Source of the DNA: Thermoanaerobaculia bacterium
GTDB lineage: Bacteria > Acidobacteriota > Thermoanaerobaculia > Thermoanaerobaculales > Sulfomarinibacteraceae
Direction: 5' to 3'
DNA: 59,195 nucleotides
Assembly (NCBI GenBank): GCA_027061805.1
Contig: JAMOWA010000013.1
Location: 1-59,195 of the forward strand
The notes under the pieces: model-generated
What the model saw: the letters and a program-made list of their open reading frames with translations, nothing else
Told to the model about the DNA's origin: nothing
Databases searched by the model: none
Made by a program: the position numbers and the translations under genes
Part shown: positions 1 through 7,953 of the stretch, in pieces
Numbering within the stretch: position 1 is the stretch's first letter
Layout of the letters: every line of letters starts with the position of its first letter

Positions 1-30
1 GGGGAGCTGGCGGGGAGTGGGTTGGGGGAG

Positions 31-505
31 ATGGGGAGACTCTGGCGATGTCCCGAGGAGTTGAGGTCTCGGGTTGTGGCATACGCACGGGGGTGCCGTG
101 TGGGCGGGGAGACGGTGGCGGACATTGCGATCCGTCTGGGCCGGGCGAAGCGGACACTGGGCCGGTGGTTACAGCGGGAGCGTGCGGAGGCGGCGGCCGG
201 GTTTCGGCCGGTGGCGATCGTGGGGGTGGCAGGTGTTGGCATGGTCGGTTGTGGTCAGGAAGGCGGGCTGACGCTGGTGACACCTGGCGGATACCGGGTG
301 GAGGGGTTGGATGTGGAGTCGGCGGCAGAAGTGCCGGTGTTGCTGCGAGACGCAGGTGGTCACGGCGCCGGGGCCGGTGAAGCTGGTTCCTGGAGGGCGG
401 TACTCCATCGATCTTGCGACCCATGTGGCGGAGGCGAAGTACCTGGACCACATGCCGCTGGAGCGGCAGGCCCGGAGCACCGGGCGGTCCATCCCCGCCT
501 CCGGC
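31..505 (+). pseudogene. IS66-family transposase remnant (TnpA-TnpC deletion fusion)
   Basis: Two blocks resemble IS66 proteins. Positions about 31-360 (frame 1) encode an OrfA/TnpA-like helix-turn-helix segment (ELRSRVVAYARG, ADIAIRLGRAKRTLGRWLQ) followed by a typical beta-rich end (LTLVTPGGYRVEGLD). From about 353 in frame 2 the sequence reads VKLVPGGRYSIDLATHVAEA then KYLDHMPLERQ, which is a central piece of the IS66 TnpC transposase. TnpB, the TnpC N-terminus and the whole catalytic C-terminus are missing and the two blocks are in different frames, so this is an internally deleted, inactive relic. I see no terminal inverted repeats. The window starts inside or beside it. Confidence 0.7.
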
Positions 506-820
506 GCGGCGGGGGCCACCCCGGCTCCGGCCGCCATGACCCATGGCCTGCACCAGGCAGGTCACGAAAACACTACGCAATGGGTGGCTCACAGGCTCCT
601 CTCCATGTCAGGCTCGGATTCCACCTGCCCGGGGGAACCCTCCCGCCGTGCGGTGCGGCCTCCATCCCCGGTGACGGGCTTCTGGTCAATGAAGGGCCCG
701 GGAACGATCCCGCTGCCGCAGTTGCCACTGACCATACATGCCGAGTGGCACTGGTCAACGGCGTTTCTGTCAGACTCGATACCGGTATTGATCGCATCGC
801 TGGTTACTCTGTTCCCGGAC
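506..820. other. Non-coding stretch after the IS66 relic
   Basis: Nothing recognisable. Open frames run through both strands but carry no motif, no ribosome-binding site and no match to transposase sequence beyond position 505. It may be decayed element DNA. Confidence 0.4.
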
Positions 821-1048
821 CTACTTCCTTTTCAGGTGGAGCCGTAACTCATTGACTATTATGCCCAACGCAAGCACTGCAAAGAACACATACGGCTGCC
901 TTCTGGAGCTCGTGGTCAGGGCTGCAACAGCAAAATACACCAGCGTTCCGGAGGCAATTGCGAGCCGCCACGTTGGCGCGATGGACGATCGGGAAATGAA
1001 TACTGTCACGAGTGCACAAATCGCAACCAGTGCCAATGGCCAGAGCAT
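821..1048 (-). CDS. Small hydrophobic membrane protein (75 aa)
   Basis: I do not recognise the family. The 75-residue product has three hydrophobic stretches (about residues 2-16, 27-44 and 52-65) ending in a basic tail LRLHLKRK, so a two- to three-pass inner-membrane protein is likely. I chose the ATG at 1048 over the in-frame ATG at 1087 because a purine-rich AGGAAGGGGG lies 5-14 bases upstream and the hydrophobic stretch then begins directly. It lies 68 bp downstream of a 50-codon ORF on the same strand, suggesting a two-gene unit. A 158-codon ORF on the opposite strand overlaps it but looks like the shadow. Confidence 0.45.
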   Translation of the reverse strand: MLWPLALVAICALVTVFISRSSIAPTWRLAIASGTLVYFAVAALTTSSRRQPYVFFAVLALGIIVNELRLHLKRK

Positions 1049-1116
1049 GCGACACCCCCTTCCTACCACAATAGTGGGCCTACCCACAAACTACATCAAC
1101 CCAACGAACGAGGTGG

Positions 1117-1269
1117 TCACGCTGTGCGCTTGTTGGAGAAGAAGTGCCAGGTCTGCTTCTGCTTCTTGCGGACGCAGGCTCCGGCCGCGGAGGCCGCGGC
1201 CCCGAATGCCAGACCGGCCATCAAGACACCAAGACTCCGGACGAGAGGCTTTCGAACATCCATTCTCAT
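1117..1269 (-). CDS. Short secreted or membrane-anchored cationic peptide (50 aa)
   Basis: This ORF is below usual length cut-offs. It begins ATG AGA ATG after a good ribosome-binding site (GAAAGGAGC, 4 bases of spacing). The product has a basic N-terminus (MRMDVRKPLVRS), a hydrophobic core (LGVLMAGLAFGAAASAAG) and a short cationic, aromatic tail beginning CVRKKQKQTWHFFSN. This reads as a signal peptide plus about a 20-residue mature peptide, with a possible cleavage site after ASA or AGA. The downstream gene on the same strand is a small membrane protein. The function is unknown; a peptide plus membrane-partner pair is only a guess. Confidence 0.5.
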   Translation of the reverse strand: MRMDVRKPLVRSLGVLMAGLAFGAAASAAGACVRKKQKQTWHFFSNKRTA

Positions 1270-1549
1270 CCGATGCTCCTTTCATGAATTGGTATGACCC
1301 CAGCGAGACCGATGAACTGATACAGTGACAACCTATCCCCCCCCCGGACGTTCTGTCAATCCTGTAACTTTTCGAGACACACCGCAGCCCCCACCATGAG
1401 CTCGAGGAGGGACCCGCCGGGCGACCGTGTCGGGGTCCGCCTCCCTGTCAGAGACACGGTCACTGACACGGACACGGTCACCGTCACGGTCAAGAAGTTG
1501 GGGAATCCGCGGGTCAGGAGATGAGAAAGCTCCCCCGCCGGCCCCGGGT
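1270..1549. repeat. Intergenic region with degenerate hexamer array (1445-1495)
   Basis: Positions 1445-1495 are built of imperfect hexamers (GACACG, GTCACT, GACACG, GGTCAC, CGTCAC). Related arrays occur at 5314-5430, 9378-9415 and 11093-11200. No gene is visible. The array lies just past the end of the helicase gene on the minus strand. Confidence 0.6.
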
Positions 1550-3628
1550 TCAGTTCACCGGGTCGTCGCTTCCCTCGTCGTCGGTGCCGGGCGAGAGGAA
1601 GTCGGGGAGGTCGTACCGCCCGCCGGTCTCCAGGGCCGGGAGGGCCCCGGACTCCAGCTCGGGGGGCACCACGATGGCCTCGGCCACGTGGGGGGGCAGC
1701 TCCAGGAGGAAGCGCGAGGGGTCGAGGAGCACGTCCACGCGGTAGCGGTCGCGGGCCATCTCGGGATGGACCAGGTAGAGGTACTCGGCGGCCCGGGTGG
1801 CCGCCACGTGGAAGAGCCTGCGCTCCTCCTCCAGGTCCTCGGCCCTCACGGTGGGGAAGCGGCCCTCGGCCAGCCAGATCACGAAGACCGCCCGCCACTC
1901 CAGGCCCTTGGCCTGGTGGATGGTGGACAGGGTGAGCATCTCGTCCGGCGGGCCGCCGGCCACGTCCTCGCCGGAGAGCTCGTTGAGCAGGGTGATCTCG
2001 GCGAGGAAGGTGTTCACGTCGGGGTAGCCGCCGGCGTAGAGGGCGAGCTGCTCCAGGTCCTCCAGGCGGGAGCCGGCGTTGTCCAGCTGCTCCCGGGCCC
2101 AGGCGGCGTAGAAGACCTCCACCACGCGGCGGATCGCCTCGCCCGGCTGGCCGGTCAGCCGGGGGGAGGCCAGCTCGTCGAGGAGCGTCTGCAAGCCGGT
2201 CAGGGAGCTGCGGGCGCTGCGCGACAGCTCCACGGTGGCGGGGTCCAGGGCCAGGAGCGTCCGGAGGGGCTCGGCGCCCGCGATCCTCGTCCACAGCCGG
2301 GCCGCCAGCCGTTCACCGATGCCGCGCCGGAGCCTGGCCATGCGGACGAAGGCCACCTCGTCCTTCGGGTTGTCCACGAAGCGGAGGTGGGCCAGCACGT
2401 CCTTCACGTGGCGCTGCTCGAAGAACCGCAGCCCCGACCGGACCCGGAACGGGATGTTCCGCCGCGTCAGCTCCACCTGGAGCTCCAGGGAGTGGGCGTG
2501 GTTCCGGTAGAGGACCGCCATCTCCTCCAGGTCGAGACCCTCGTCGCGGAGCTCCAGGATCCGGCCGGCCACCCAGGAGGCCTGGGCCTCCGGGGTGGGC
2601 ACGGAGACGTTGCCCGGCGGGTCCCCGTCGCCCCGGACCGGCCTGAGCTCCTTGTGGAACTGCCGCTCGTTGTGGACGATGGAGGCGTTGGCCAGCTCGA
2701 GGATCTGGGGTGTGGAGCGGTAGTTGGTCTCGAGGCGGAAGACGGTGCAGTCGGGGTGCCGCTCGGGGAAGCCCAGGATGTTGGAGAAGTCGGCCCCCCG
2801 GAAGGCGTAGATGGACTGGGCGTCGTCGCCCACCACCATGAGGTTCCGCTCCGGCCCCAGCATGGAGTCCACGATGTCCGCCTGGAGGCGGTTGGTGTCC
2901 TGGTACTCGTCCACCAGCACGTGGGCGAAGCGGGTGGCCAGCTCCTGCCGCACCTCCGGGTGCCGGCGCAGCAGCAGGAGCCAGTTGAGCAGCAGGTCGT
3001 CGAAGTCCATGAGGTCGGCCGCCCGCTTGCGCTCCAGGTAGGCCCTGAAGACCGAGGCGATGAGCTCCGACTGGTCCAGGTACTGGGGCGCCCGCTCGGC
3101 GAGGACCTCGTCCAGGGAGCGGCCGGTGTTGATGACGAAGCTGTAGAGGTCCACCAGCAGGCGACCCCGGGGGAGACGCCGCCGGGGCAGGTCGGGGGAC
3201 ACCTGGGCCAGGGCGGCGCCCATGAGCTCGACGGCGTCCTCCCGGTCCAGGATGGAGAAGCGGGGCGTGTAGCCCACGAGCGTGGCGTACCGCCTGAGGA
3301 TCCGGTGTCCCGCGGAGTGGAAGGTGCCGCCCATGACCCGCCGCGCCCCACGCTCCACCAGGGCCTCCACCCGGTCCAGCATCTCCCGCGCCGCCTTGTT
3401 GGTGAAGGTGAGCAGCAGGATCCGGTCCGGGGGAACACCGTCCTCCACCAGGCGGCAGACCCGGTACACCAGGGTCCGGGTCTTCCCGGTGCCGGCCCCG
3501 GCCAGGACCAGCATCGGTCCCCCCGGGTGGAGCACCACCTCGAGCTGCTGCGGGTTGAGCTCGCTCTCGTAGTCCACCCGCCGCCGGGGCACCGGGGAGC
3601 CGGGGGGGCGGTCCAGCGAGGAGGTCAC
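1550..3628 (-). CDS. UvrD/PcrA/Rep-type superfamily 1A DNA helicase
   Basis: ATP-dependent 3'-5' DNA helicase of DNA repair and replication restart. In 692 residues the sequence shows the SF1 motifs in order: an N-terminal LNPQQLEVV Q-motif, Walker A AGAGTGKT (residues 43-50), Ia TFTNKAA, II VDEYQDTN, III GDDAQSIYAFRGA, IV LETNYRS, V TIHQAKGLEW, and VI LFHVAATRA (usually LFYVAVTRA). The GTG start at 3628 overlaps the stop of the upstream acetyltransferase gene by 4 bases (GTGA), so translation is probably coupled; the open frame upstream of it belongs to the GNAT region in another frame. The length is typical of Rep/UvrD. I cannot separate UvrD from PcrA or Rep by eye. Confidence 0.95.
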   Translation of the reverse strand: MTSSLDRPPGSPVPRRRVDYESELNPQQLEVVLHPGGPMLVLAGAGTGKTRTLVYRVCRLVEDGVPPDRILLLTFTNKAAREMLDRVEALVERGARRVMGGTFHSAGHRILRRYATLVGYTPRFSILDREDAVELMGAALAQVSPDLPRRRLPRGRLLVDLYSFVINTGRSLDEVLAERAPQYLDQSELIASVFRAYLERKRAADLMDFDDLLLNWLLLLRRHPEVRQELATRFAHVLVDEYQDTNRLQADIVDSMLGPERNLMVVGDDAQSIYAFRGADFSNILGFPERHPDCTVFRLETNYRSTPQILELANASIVHNERQFHKELRPVRGDGDPPGNVSVPTPEAQASWVAGRILELRDEGLDLEEMAVLYRNHAHSLELQVELTRRNIPFRVRSGLRFFEQRHVKDVLAHLRFVDNPKDEVAFVRMARLRRGIGERLAARLWTRIAGAEPLRTLLALDPATVELSRSARSSLTGLQTLLDELASPRLTGQPGEAIRRVVEVFYAAWAREQLDNAGSRLEDLEQLALYAGGYPDVNTFLAEITLLNELSGEDVAGGPPDEMLTLSTIHQAKGLEWRAVFVIWLAEGRFPTVRAEDLEEERRLFHVAATRAAEYLYLVHPEMARDRYRVDVLLDPSRFLLELPPHVAEAIVVPPELESGALPALETGGRYDLPDFLSPGTDDEGSDDPVN

Positions 3629-4548
3629 GGCAGTACGGGGATCCCGGGGATGTACCGGTCGAAGGAGTGGGACTCGCCGCGGGTGTGGATCATCCACGTG
3701 TCCTCGAGCCGGGCCCCGTTCTCCAGGAGCGCAACCATCGCCTCCTCGAAGGTGGCGGGGACCCTGAGGACGAGGGAGGCGTCCGGGTCCTGCTCCAGGG
3801 CCGCGAGCATGCTCTGCCCCAGGGCGGCGAGTGCGGCCTCCCGGGTGGTGCCGGCCACCGGTCCCACCTGGGCCGTGCCGCCGTACCCGTAGGCCGCGAT
3901 GCGGTTCCCCTGCCGGACGAAGGACGCGTTGAGCCCTGCGCGCTTGAGCCAGAAGACGTGGTCTCCCTCCCGCACGACGCCCCGCGAGAAGGTGTCGATC
4001 CGGTCCAGGTCGGCCTGGCCCCGGCGGGAGAGCAGCTCGGCCGTGACGTCCTGGCCCGGGTGGAGGGCCGACAGCGCCCGGCCCAGCCTGGCAGCCCTGC
4101 CGGGCTCCACGCGGAGCAGGTACAGGGGGGTCAGCGGGCGGAGGTCGTGCTTCAGGAGCAGGGCCTCCAGGGCGGGACTCCGTGGAACGAGGGCCAGCCA
4201 CGACTTCACGCCGGCACGCTCACCGTAGGCCAGCGCCTTGCCGAGGAGCGCCGTACCGATGCCCTGGCCCCTGTGCTGGGGCAGGACGCCGATCTCCGAG
4301 AGGATCCACTGCCGGGAGCGGACGTGGGCCACGGCGTGGCCCAGCGTCTCGTCGTGCAGGACCGCGGAGAAGAAGCCGTTGGGATCGTGGGTCATGAGGT
4401 GGTCGAGGGTGGGGTCCACCTCCATGTCCAGGTCCAGGACGGGGCGTCGCTGCGACGCCCCGGAGCCGTCGTCCCCCATGGCGTCCCGAAGCAGCACGAT
4501 GCCGGGAAGCTCCTCCCGGTGCGTGCGGCGGACCTTCACCCTGCTCAT
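3625..4548 (-). CDS. GNAT-family acetyltransferase (tandem GNAT fold)
   Basis: 307 residues. The N-terminal half is a GNAT N-acetyltransferase domain, with acetyl-CoA binding motif A visible as GVLPQHRGQGIGTALLGKAL (the Q/RxxGxG/A loop). The second half looks like a C-terminal GNAT-like domain lacking a clear acetyl-CoA loop, as in other two-domain GNAT proteins. The substrate is unknown. The ATG at 4548 overlaps the stop of the upstream holin-like gene (ATGA) and its own stop overlaps the helicase start, so holin-like, GNAT and helicase form one translationally coupled operon. Confidence 0.85.
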   Translation of the reverse strand: MSRVKVRRTHREELPGIVLLRDAMGDDGSGASQRRPVLDLDMEVDPTLDHLMTHDPNGFFSAVLHDETLGHAVAHVRSRQWILSEIGVLPQHRGQGIGTALLGKALAYGERAGVKSWLALVPRSPALEALLLKHDLRPLTPLYLLRVEPGRAARLGRALSALHPGQDVTAELLSRRGQADLDRIDTFSRGVVREGDHVFWLKRAGLNASFVRQGNRIAAYGYGGTAQVGPVAGTTREAALAALGQSMLAALEQDPDASLVLRVPATFEEAMVALLENGARLEDTWMIHTRGESHSFDRYIPGIPVLP

Positions 4549-4892
4549 GCCTCGGCACCCCCCACCATGCCGATGAACCACGACACCACGCTCACGACCA
4601 GGGCGCCGAGGACGGACCACCAGAAGCCGTCGACCGTGAATCCGGGGACCAGGGCGGCGGCGAGGAGGAAGGCCACGCCGTTGACCACCAGGTAGAACAG
4701 GCCCAGCGTCACGATGGTGATGGGGAGCGTGAGGATCGTCATCACGGGCCGCACGGTGGCGTTGATGAAACCCAGCACGATGGCGGCCACCAGCAACGCC
4801 GTGGTGGAGCTGAAATGGATGCCTGCAAGGATCCAGTCCGCCACCCAGAGCGCGATGGCCGTGCTCAGCCACTGGACGAGAAAACGAGCCAT
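4545..4892 (-). CDS. Phage-holin-4-like (YvlD family) membrane protein
   Basis: 115 residues with four hydrophobic segments (about residues 5-22, 29-44, 55-80 and 88-110). The motif FINATVRPVMTILTLPIT is diagnostic of the YvlD/Phage_holin_4_2 family of small integral membrane proteins. The role in most bacteria is unknown, possibly envelope stress; it need not be a phage gene. The ATG at 4892 follows GGGAGGTCATC. It is the first gene of a coupled operon with a GNAT enzyme and a helicase. Confidence 0.85.
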   Translation of the reverse strand: MARFLVQWLSTAIALWVADWILAGIHFSSTTALLVAAIVLGFINATVRPVMTILTLPITIVTLGLFYLVVNGVAFLLAAALVPGFTVDGFWWSVLGALVVSVVSWFIGMVGGAEA

Positions 4893-4930
4893 GATGACCT
4901 CCCTTGCCTTCGGACTTCCCGGATCACGGT

Positions 4931-5143
4931 TCAACCCGATTCCGACTTCCGGCGCTTCTCGAGCGCCGCGAGGTGGTGGGGGCTGCCCTCGCGAAGCATC
5001 ACGCGGCCGCACTTGGGGCAGCGCTCCTCCTTGCAGGGCACGCCGGGGCGGTGCGGGACCTTCGTGCCGCAGGCCACGCAGATGCAGCTTCCACCGGCGC
5101 CCATGCCGCCGGTATGGACGTGATGGTCCTCGTGATGTGGCAT
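4931..5143 (-). CDS. Small zinc-ribbon-like protein
   Basis: 70 residues. It has a His-rich N-terminus (MPHHEDHHVHTGG) and two cysteine clusters, CICVACGTKVPH and CKEERCPKCG, the pattern of small metal-binding ribbon proteins found beside redox genes in anaerobes and thermophiles. The function is unknown. The ATG at 5143 has GGGAGG eight bases upstream (GGGAGGATCCGATG). It lies 38 bp upstream of the YvlD-like gene on the same strand and may be co-transcribed with it. Confidence 0.65.
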   Translation of the reverse strand: MPHHEDHHVHTGGMGAGGSCICVACGTKVPHRPGVPCKEERCPKCGRVMLREGSPHHLAALEKRRKSESG

Positions 5144-5199
5144 CGGATCCTCCCGGGAGGCGTTCCTCCCCGCGCAAGAGTAGTGAATCCCGGGCCCGC

Positions 5200-5430
5200 T
5201 GGCAATGGAGGGGCCGGGAGGACCTTGCGGAGCGGGGTGTGGAGCGCTATCTCTTGAGAGTGGGGCAGGGGAGCGGGGGAGCGGGGGAGAGCGGCGGTGG
5301 GCCCCGGCGTCCGGGCAGGGACAGGGACAGGGACAGGGACAGGGTCGGGGTCAGGGTCAGGGACGGGGACACGGTCGGGGACACGGTCACGGTCAGGGTC
5401 GGGGCAGGGGAGCAGGGGAGAGAGGGGGGA
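5200..5430. repeat. Degenerate hexamer array (GGGACA / GGGTCA / GGACAC)
   Basis: Positions 5314-5408 are almost pure 6-bp units, first perfect GGGACA repeats and then mixed GGGTCG, GGGTCA, GGGACG, GGACAC and GGTCAC. The region continues as GGGGCAGGGGAGCAGGGGAG. Read on the minus strand it matches the CCCTGC-plus-hexamer end of the copies at 9360-9418 and 11070-11200, so it is a reversed partial copy of the same family. It ends 5 bp before the AmmeMemoRadiSam start codon and may affect that gene's leader. Confidence 0.75.
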
Positions 5431-5434
5431 GATC

Positions 5435-6988
5435 ATGGGAGGTCGGACACAGGTCGGGGTGCTGGTTGCCGGAGCGGTGCTCGGGTCGGTGGTCCTGGCG
5501 GGCCCGGCCGCCGCCTCGGTCCGCAGGCCGGCGGTGGCCGGGGCGTTCTACCCCGCCGACGCCGCGGCCTTGCGCCGGGAGGTGGAGGGCTTCCTGGACC
5601 GGGTGCCGGGACCCGGAGAGCCGTCACGGGCGGTCATCGCGCCCCATGCGGGATACGCGTACTCCGGGCCCACGGCGGGGCACGCCTTCGCGGGGTTCAA
5701 GGGGATCGAGGTGCGCCGGGTGATCCTGCTCGGACCGTCCCACCACGAGTTCTTCCGGGGGGCGGCCCTCCCGGCGAGGGGCGTGACGGCCTTCGCGACA
5801 CCGCTGGGGGACGTCCCGCTGGACGGGGAGGCCCTGGAGCGCCTCCGGAAGGCGGGGGGCTTCGACGGTCCCGCCTCCGCCCACGGACCCGAGCACAGCC
5901 TGGAGGTGGAGCTGCCCTTCCTCCAGGTGGTGGCGCCGGGGGCCCGGATCGTCCCCGTCCTGGTGGGGTCGGGCACGGACCGGGCGGGTGCGGCGGAGCT
6001 GGCCCGCGCCCTGGTCCCGCTGCTGGACGGCACCACGGTCGTCGTGGCCTCCTCGGATTTCACGCACCACGGGAAGGGCTACCGGTGGGCGCCCTTCGAG
6101 GGTGATCCCCTCCTGTCGGAGCGCCTCCTGGACCTGGGACGCGCCACCGCGGGCCGTGCGGCGGCCATCGATCCCCGGGGCTTCTGGGAGCAGGTGGAGG
6201 TCAGCGGCGACACGGTGTGCGGTCAGCACGCCATCGAGGTGCTCCTCCAGCTGCTGGCCCACGCCTTCGACGGGCGGGGGCGGGTGGCCCGCGTCACCAC
6301 CTCCGGCGAGGTCACGGGGGACTGGGACCGCTCGGTGACCTACGCCGCCGTCCGCTTCTCCGGCGAGTGGAGACCGTGGCGGGACGACCCGGCACCTCCG
6401 GAGCTCGGGAAGCTGGACCTGCAGGAGCAGAAGGCACTGCTGGAGCTGGCACGGGCCACCCTCGTCACCCACCTCGAGCACGGGCCCGAGCTGGCCGGCT
6501 GGTACGCCAGCCACCGGGTCACCGGCAACCTCGCCGCCATCGCGGGGGCCTTCGTCACCGTCAACCGGAGGGGCGTGAGGCCCGAGGAGGGGAGGCTCCG
6601 GGGCTGCATCGGCTCGATCATCGGGCGGGAGCCCCTGGCCGACACGGTGGTGCACGCCGCGGTCTCCGCGGCCCACGACCCCCGTTTCCCGCCCCTGGAG
6701 GCCCGGGAGCTTCCCGGCGTGGTCCTGGAGGTCTCGGTGCTCTCCCCGCCCCACCGCGTGCCGGGCCCGGAATCCATCGTCCTCGGCACGCACGGCGTGA
6801 TCCTGACGAAGGGCGGTCGCAGGGCGGTGTACCTGCCCCAGGTGGCCGCCGAGACCGGCTGGGACCTGCCCACCTTCCTCTCCCACCTGGCGCAGAAGGC
6901 GGGCCTCCCGCCGGACGCCTGGCGGAAGGGAGCGCGGCTGGAGGTCTTCACGGCCCAGGTCTTCGCCGAGGAGGAGGAGACGCCGTGA
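5435..6988 (+). CDS. MEMO-AMMECR1 fusion (AmmeMemoRadiSam system proteins B and A)
   Basis: 517 residues. After a probable Sec signal peptide (residues 1-27, hydrophobic core VLVAGAVLGSVVLAG and AAAS) comes a MEMO domain (about 30-300) with APHAGYAYSGPTAGHAF and SSDFTHHGKG, the His/Asp/Cys-type metal site of the MEMO/LigB fold. It is followed by an AMMECR1 domain (about 325-505) with the signature LRGCIGSI. The ATG at 5435 follows a G-rich GAGAGGGGGGAG. It is first of three genes joined by 4-bp overlaps to DUF362 and a radical SAM enzyme. These three families co-occur widely (the AmmeMemoRadiSam system) with unknown chemistry. Here the signal peptide places the protein outside the cytoplasm. 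Confidence 0.9.
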   Translation: MGGRTQVGVLVAGAVLGSVVLAGPAAASVRRPAVAGAFYPADAAALRREVEGFLDRVPGPGEPSRAVIAPHAGYAYSGPTAGHAFAGFKGIEVRRVILLGPSHHEFFRGAALPARGVTAFATPLGDVPLDGEALERLRKAGGFDGPASAHGPEHSLEVELPFLQVVAPGARIVPVLVGSGTDRAGAAELARALVPLLDGTTVVVASSDFTHHGKGYRWAPFEGDPLLSERLLDLGRATAGRAAAIDPRGFWEQVEVSGDTVCGQHAIEVLLQLLAHAFDGRGRVARVTTSGEVTGDWDRSVTYAAVRFSGEWRPWRDDPAPPELGKLDLQEQKALLELARATLVTHLEHGPELAGWYASHRVTGNLAAIAGAFVTVNRRGVRPEEGRLRGCIGSIIGREPLADTVVHAAVSAAHDPRFPPLEARELPGVVLEVSVLSPPHRVPGPESIVLGTHGVILTKGGRRAVYLPQVAAETGWDLPTFLSHLAQKAGLPPDAWRKGARLEVFTAQVFAEEEETP

Positions 6989-7953
6989 GCCGCCGGATCA
7001 CGCGCCGTGACCTGGGGCGTCTGGTGGGTGCGGGGGCGCTGGCCGGCATGGCCTCCCGCGCGGTCAGCGGCGGCCCCGTCCGCCGCCCGGGCGTGGTGGG
7101 CCTGGCGCCGCTGACGGCGGGCCCCGGGGGGAGGCTGGACCCCGTGGCGGCGCGGACCGCCATGGCCGGGGCCCTCGTGGCCGCCACCGGGGAGCCCACC
7201 GCGGAGAGGGCGGCAGCCGCGCTCTTCGGACCGGGGGACACCGTGGGCATCAAGGTCAACTGCCTGGCCGCGCCACGGCTGTCGCCCCACCCCGAGCTGG
7301 TGGAGGCCCTGGCGGAGCTGATCGCCTCGGCGGGCGTGCCGCCCGACAGGATCCTCGTCTTCGAGCGCTCGGAGCGGGAGCTCCGGAAGGCCGGCCTGCC
7401 CCCGGGGACCCACGCCCGGTTCCGGAGCGTGGGCATCGAGCGGGACTGGGAGGCCCGGCCCGCCGTGTCGGGCTCCATCGGCTCCTGCTACGCCAGGATC
7501 GTCTCCCGACGCTGCACGGCCCTGGTCTCCTTCGGTGTGGTGAAGGACCACGACCTGGCCGGCGTCTCAGCCGGGCTCAAGAACTGGTACGGGGTGATCC
7601 ACAACCCCAACAAGTATCACGACGACAACTGCGACCCCTTCGTGGCCGACGTGGTGAACCATCCCTGGATCCGGGACAAGCTCAGGCTGACGGTGCTGGA
7701 CGGGGTCCTGGCCCAGTGCCACGGCGGGCCGGCCTTCCGCGCCGACGCCACCTTCGACCTGGGCCTCGTGGCGGCCAGCACGGACCCCGTGGCGGCGGAC
7801 GCCTGGGCCTGGAAGGTCATCGAGGCCGAGCGGAAGCGGCGCGGGATGCCCGGCCTCGAGGCGGAGAAGCGGCCCCCGCGCTTCATCGCCACGGCGGCCT
7901 CCTACGGACTGGGCGTCGGGGACCCGGCGAAGGTCCGGGAGGTCCGGGCATGA
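6985..7953 (+). CDS. DUF362 protein with twin-arginine signal
   Basis: 322 residues. The N-terminus SRRITRRDLGRLVGAGALAG is a Tat-type signal (twin Arg, hydrophobic run to about residue 25). The body is DUF362-like, with GDTVGIKVNCLAAP near residue 80 and GLKNWYGVIHNPNKYHDDNC near residue 200. I see no ferredoxin-type CxxCxxC clusters, unlike longer DUF362 proteins. The GTG start at 6985 overlaps the upstream stop (GTGA) and the gene's own stop overlaps the next ATG. DUF362 proteins are often exported with a Tat signal; their activity is unknown. Context suggests a shared substrate with MEMO/AMMECR1 and the radical SAM protein. Confidence 0.85.
   Translation: MSRRITRRDLGRLVGAGALAGMASRAVSGGPVRRPGVVGLAPLTAGPGGRLDPVAARTAMAGALVAATGEPTAERAAAALFGPGDTVGIKVNCLAAPRLSPHPELVEALAELIASAGVPPDRILVFERSERELRKAGLPPGTHARFRSVGIERDWEARPAVSGSIGSCYARIVSRRCTALVSFGVVKDHDLAGVSAGLKNWYGVIHNPNKYHDDNCDPFVADVVNHPWIRDKLRLTVLDGVLAQCHGGPAFRADATFDLGLVAASTDPVAADAWAWKVIEAERKRRGMPGLEAEKRPPRFIATAASYGLGVGDPAKVREVRA

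Noticed and set aside
852-1328. 158-codon plus-strand ORF
   Set aside because: It lies opposite two minus-strand ORFs with a signal or membrane profile and good ribosome-binding sites; its own sequence has no domain and no clear site upstream.
1427-3892. 821-codon open frame opposite the helicase gene
   Set aside because: It is the antisense shadow of a fully conserved UvrD-type helicase; high GC opens long false frames on the other strand.
4545-4892. Phage lysis cassette suggested by the holin family name
   Set aside because: No endolysin or other phage gene is nearby; YvlD-type proteins are ordinary chromosomal membrane proteins.
5205-5723. Open frames through the hexamer array
   Set aside because: They translate the simple repeat (GQGQGQG type) and overlap the real MEMO-AMMECR1 start.
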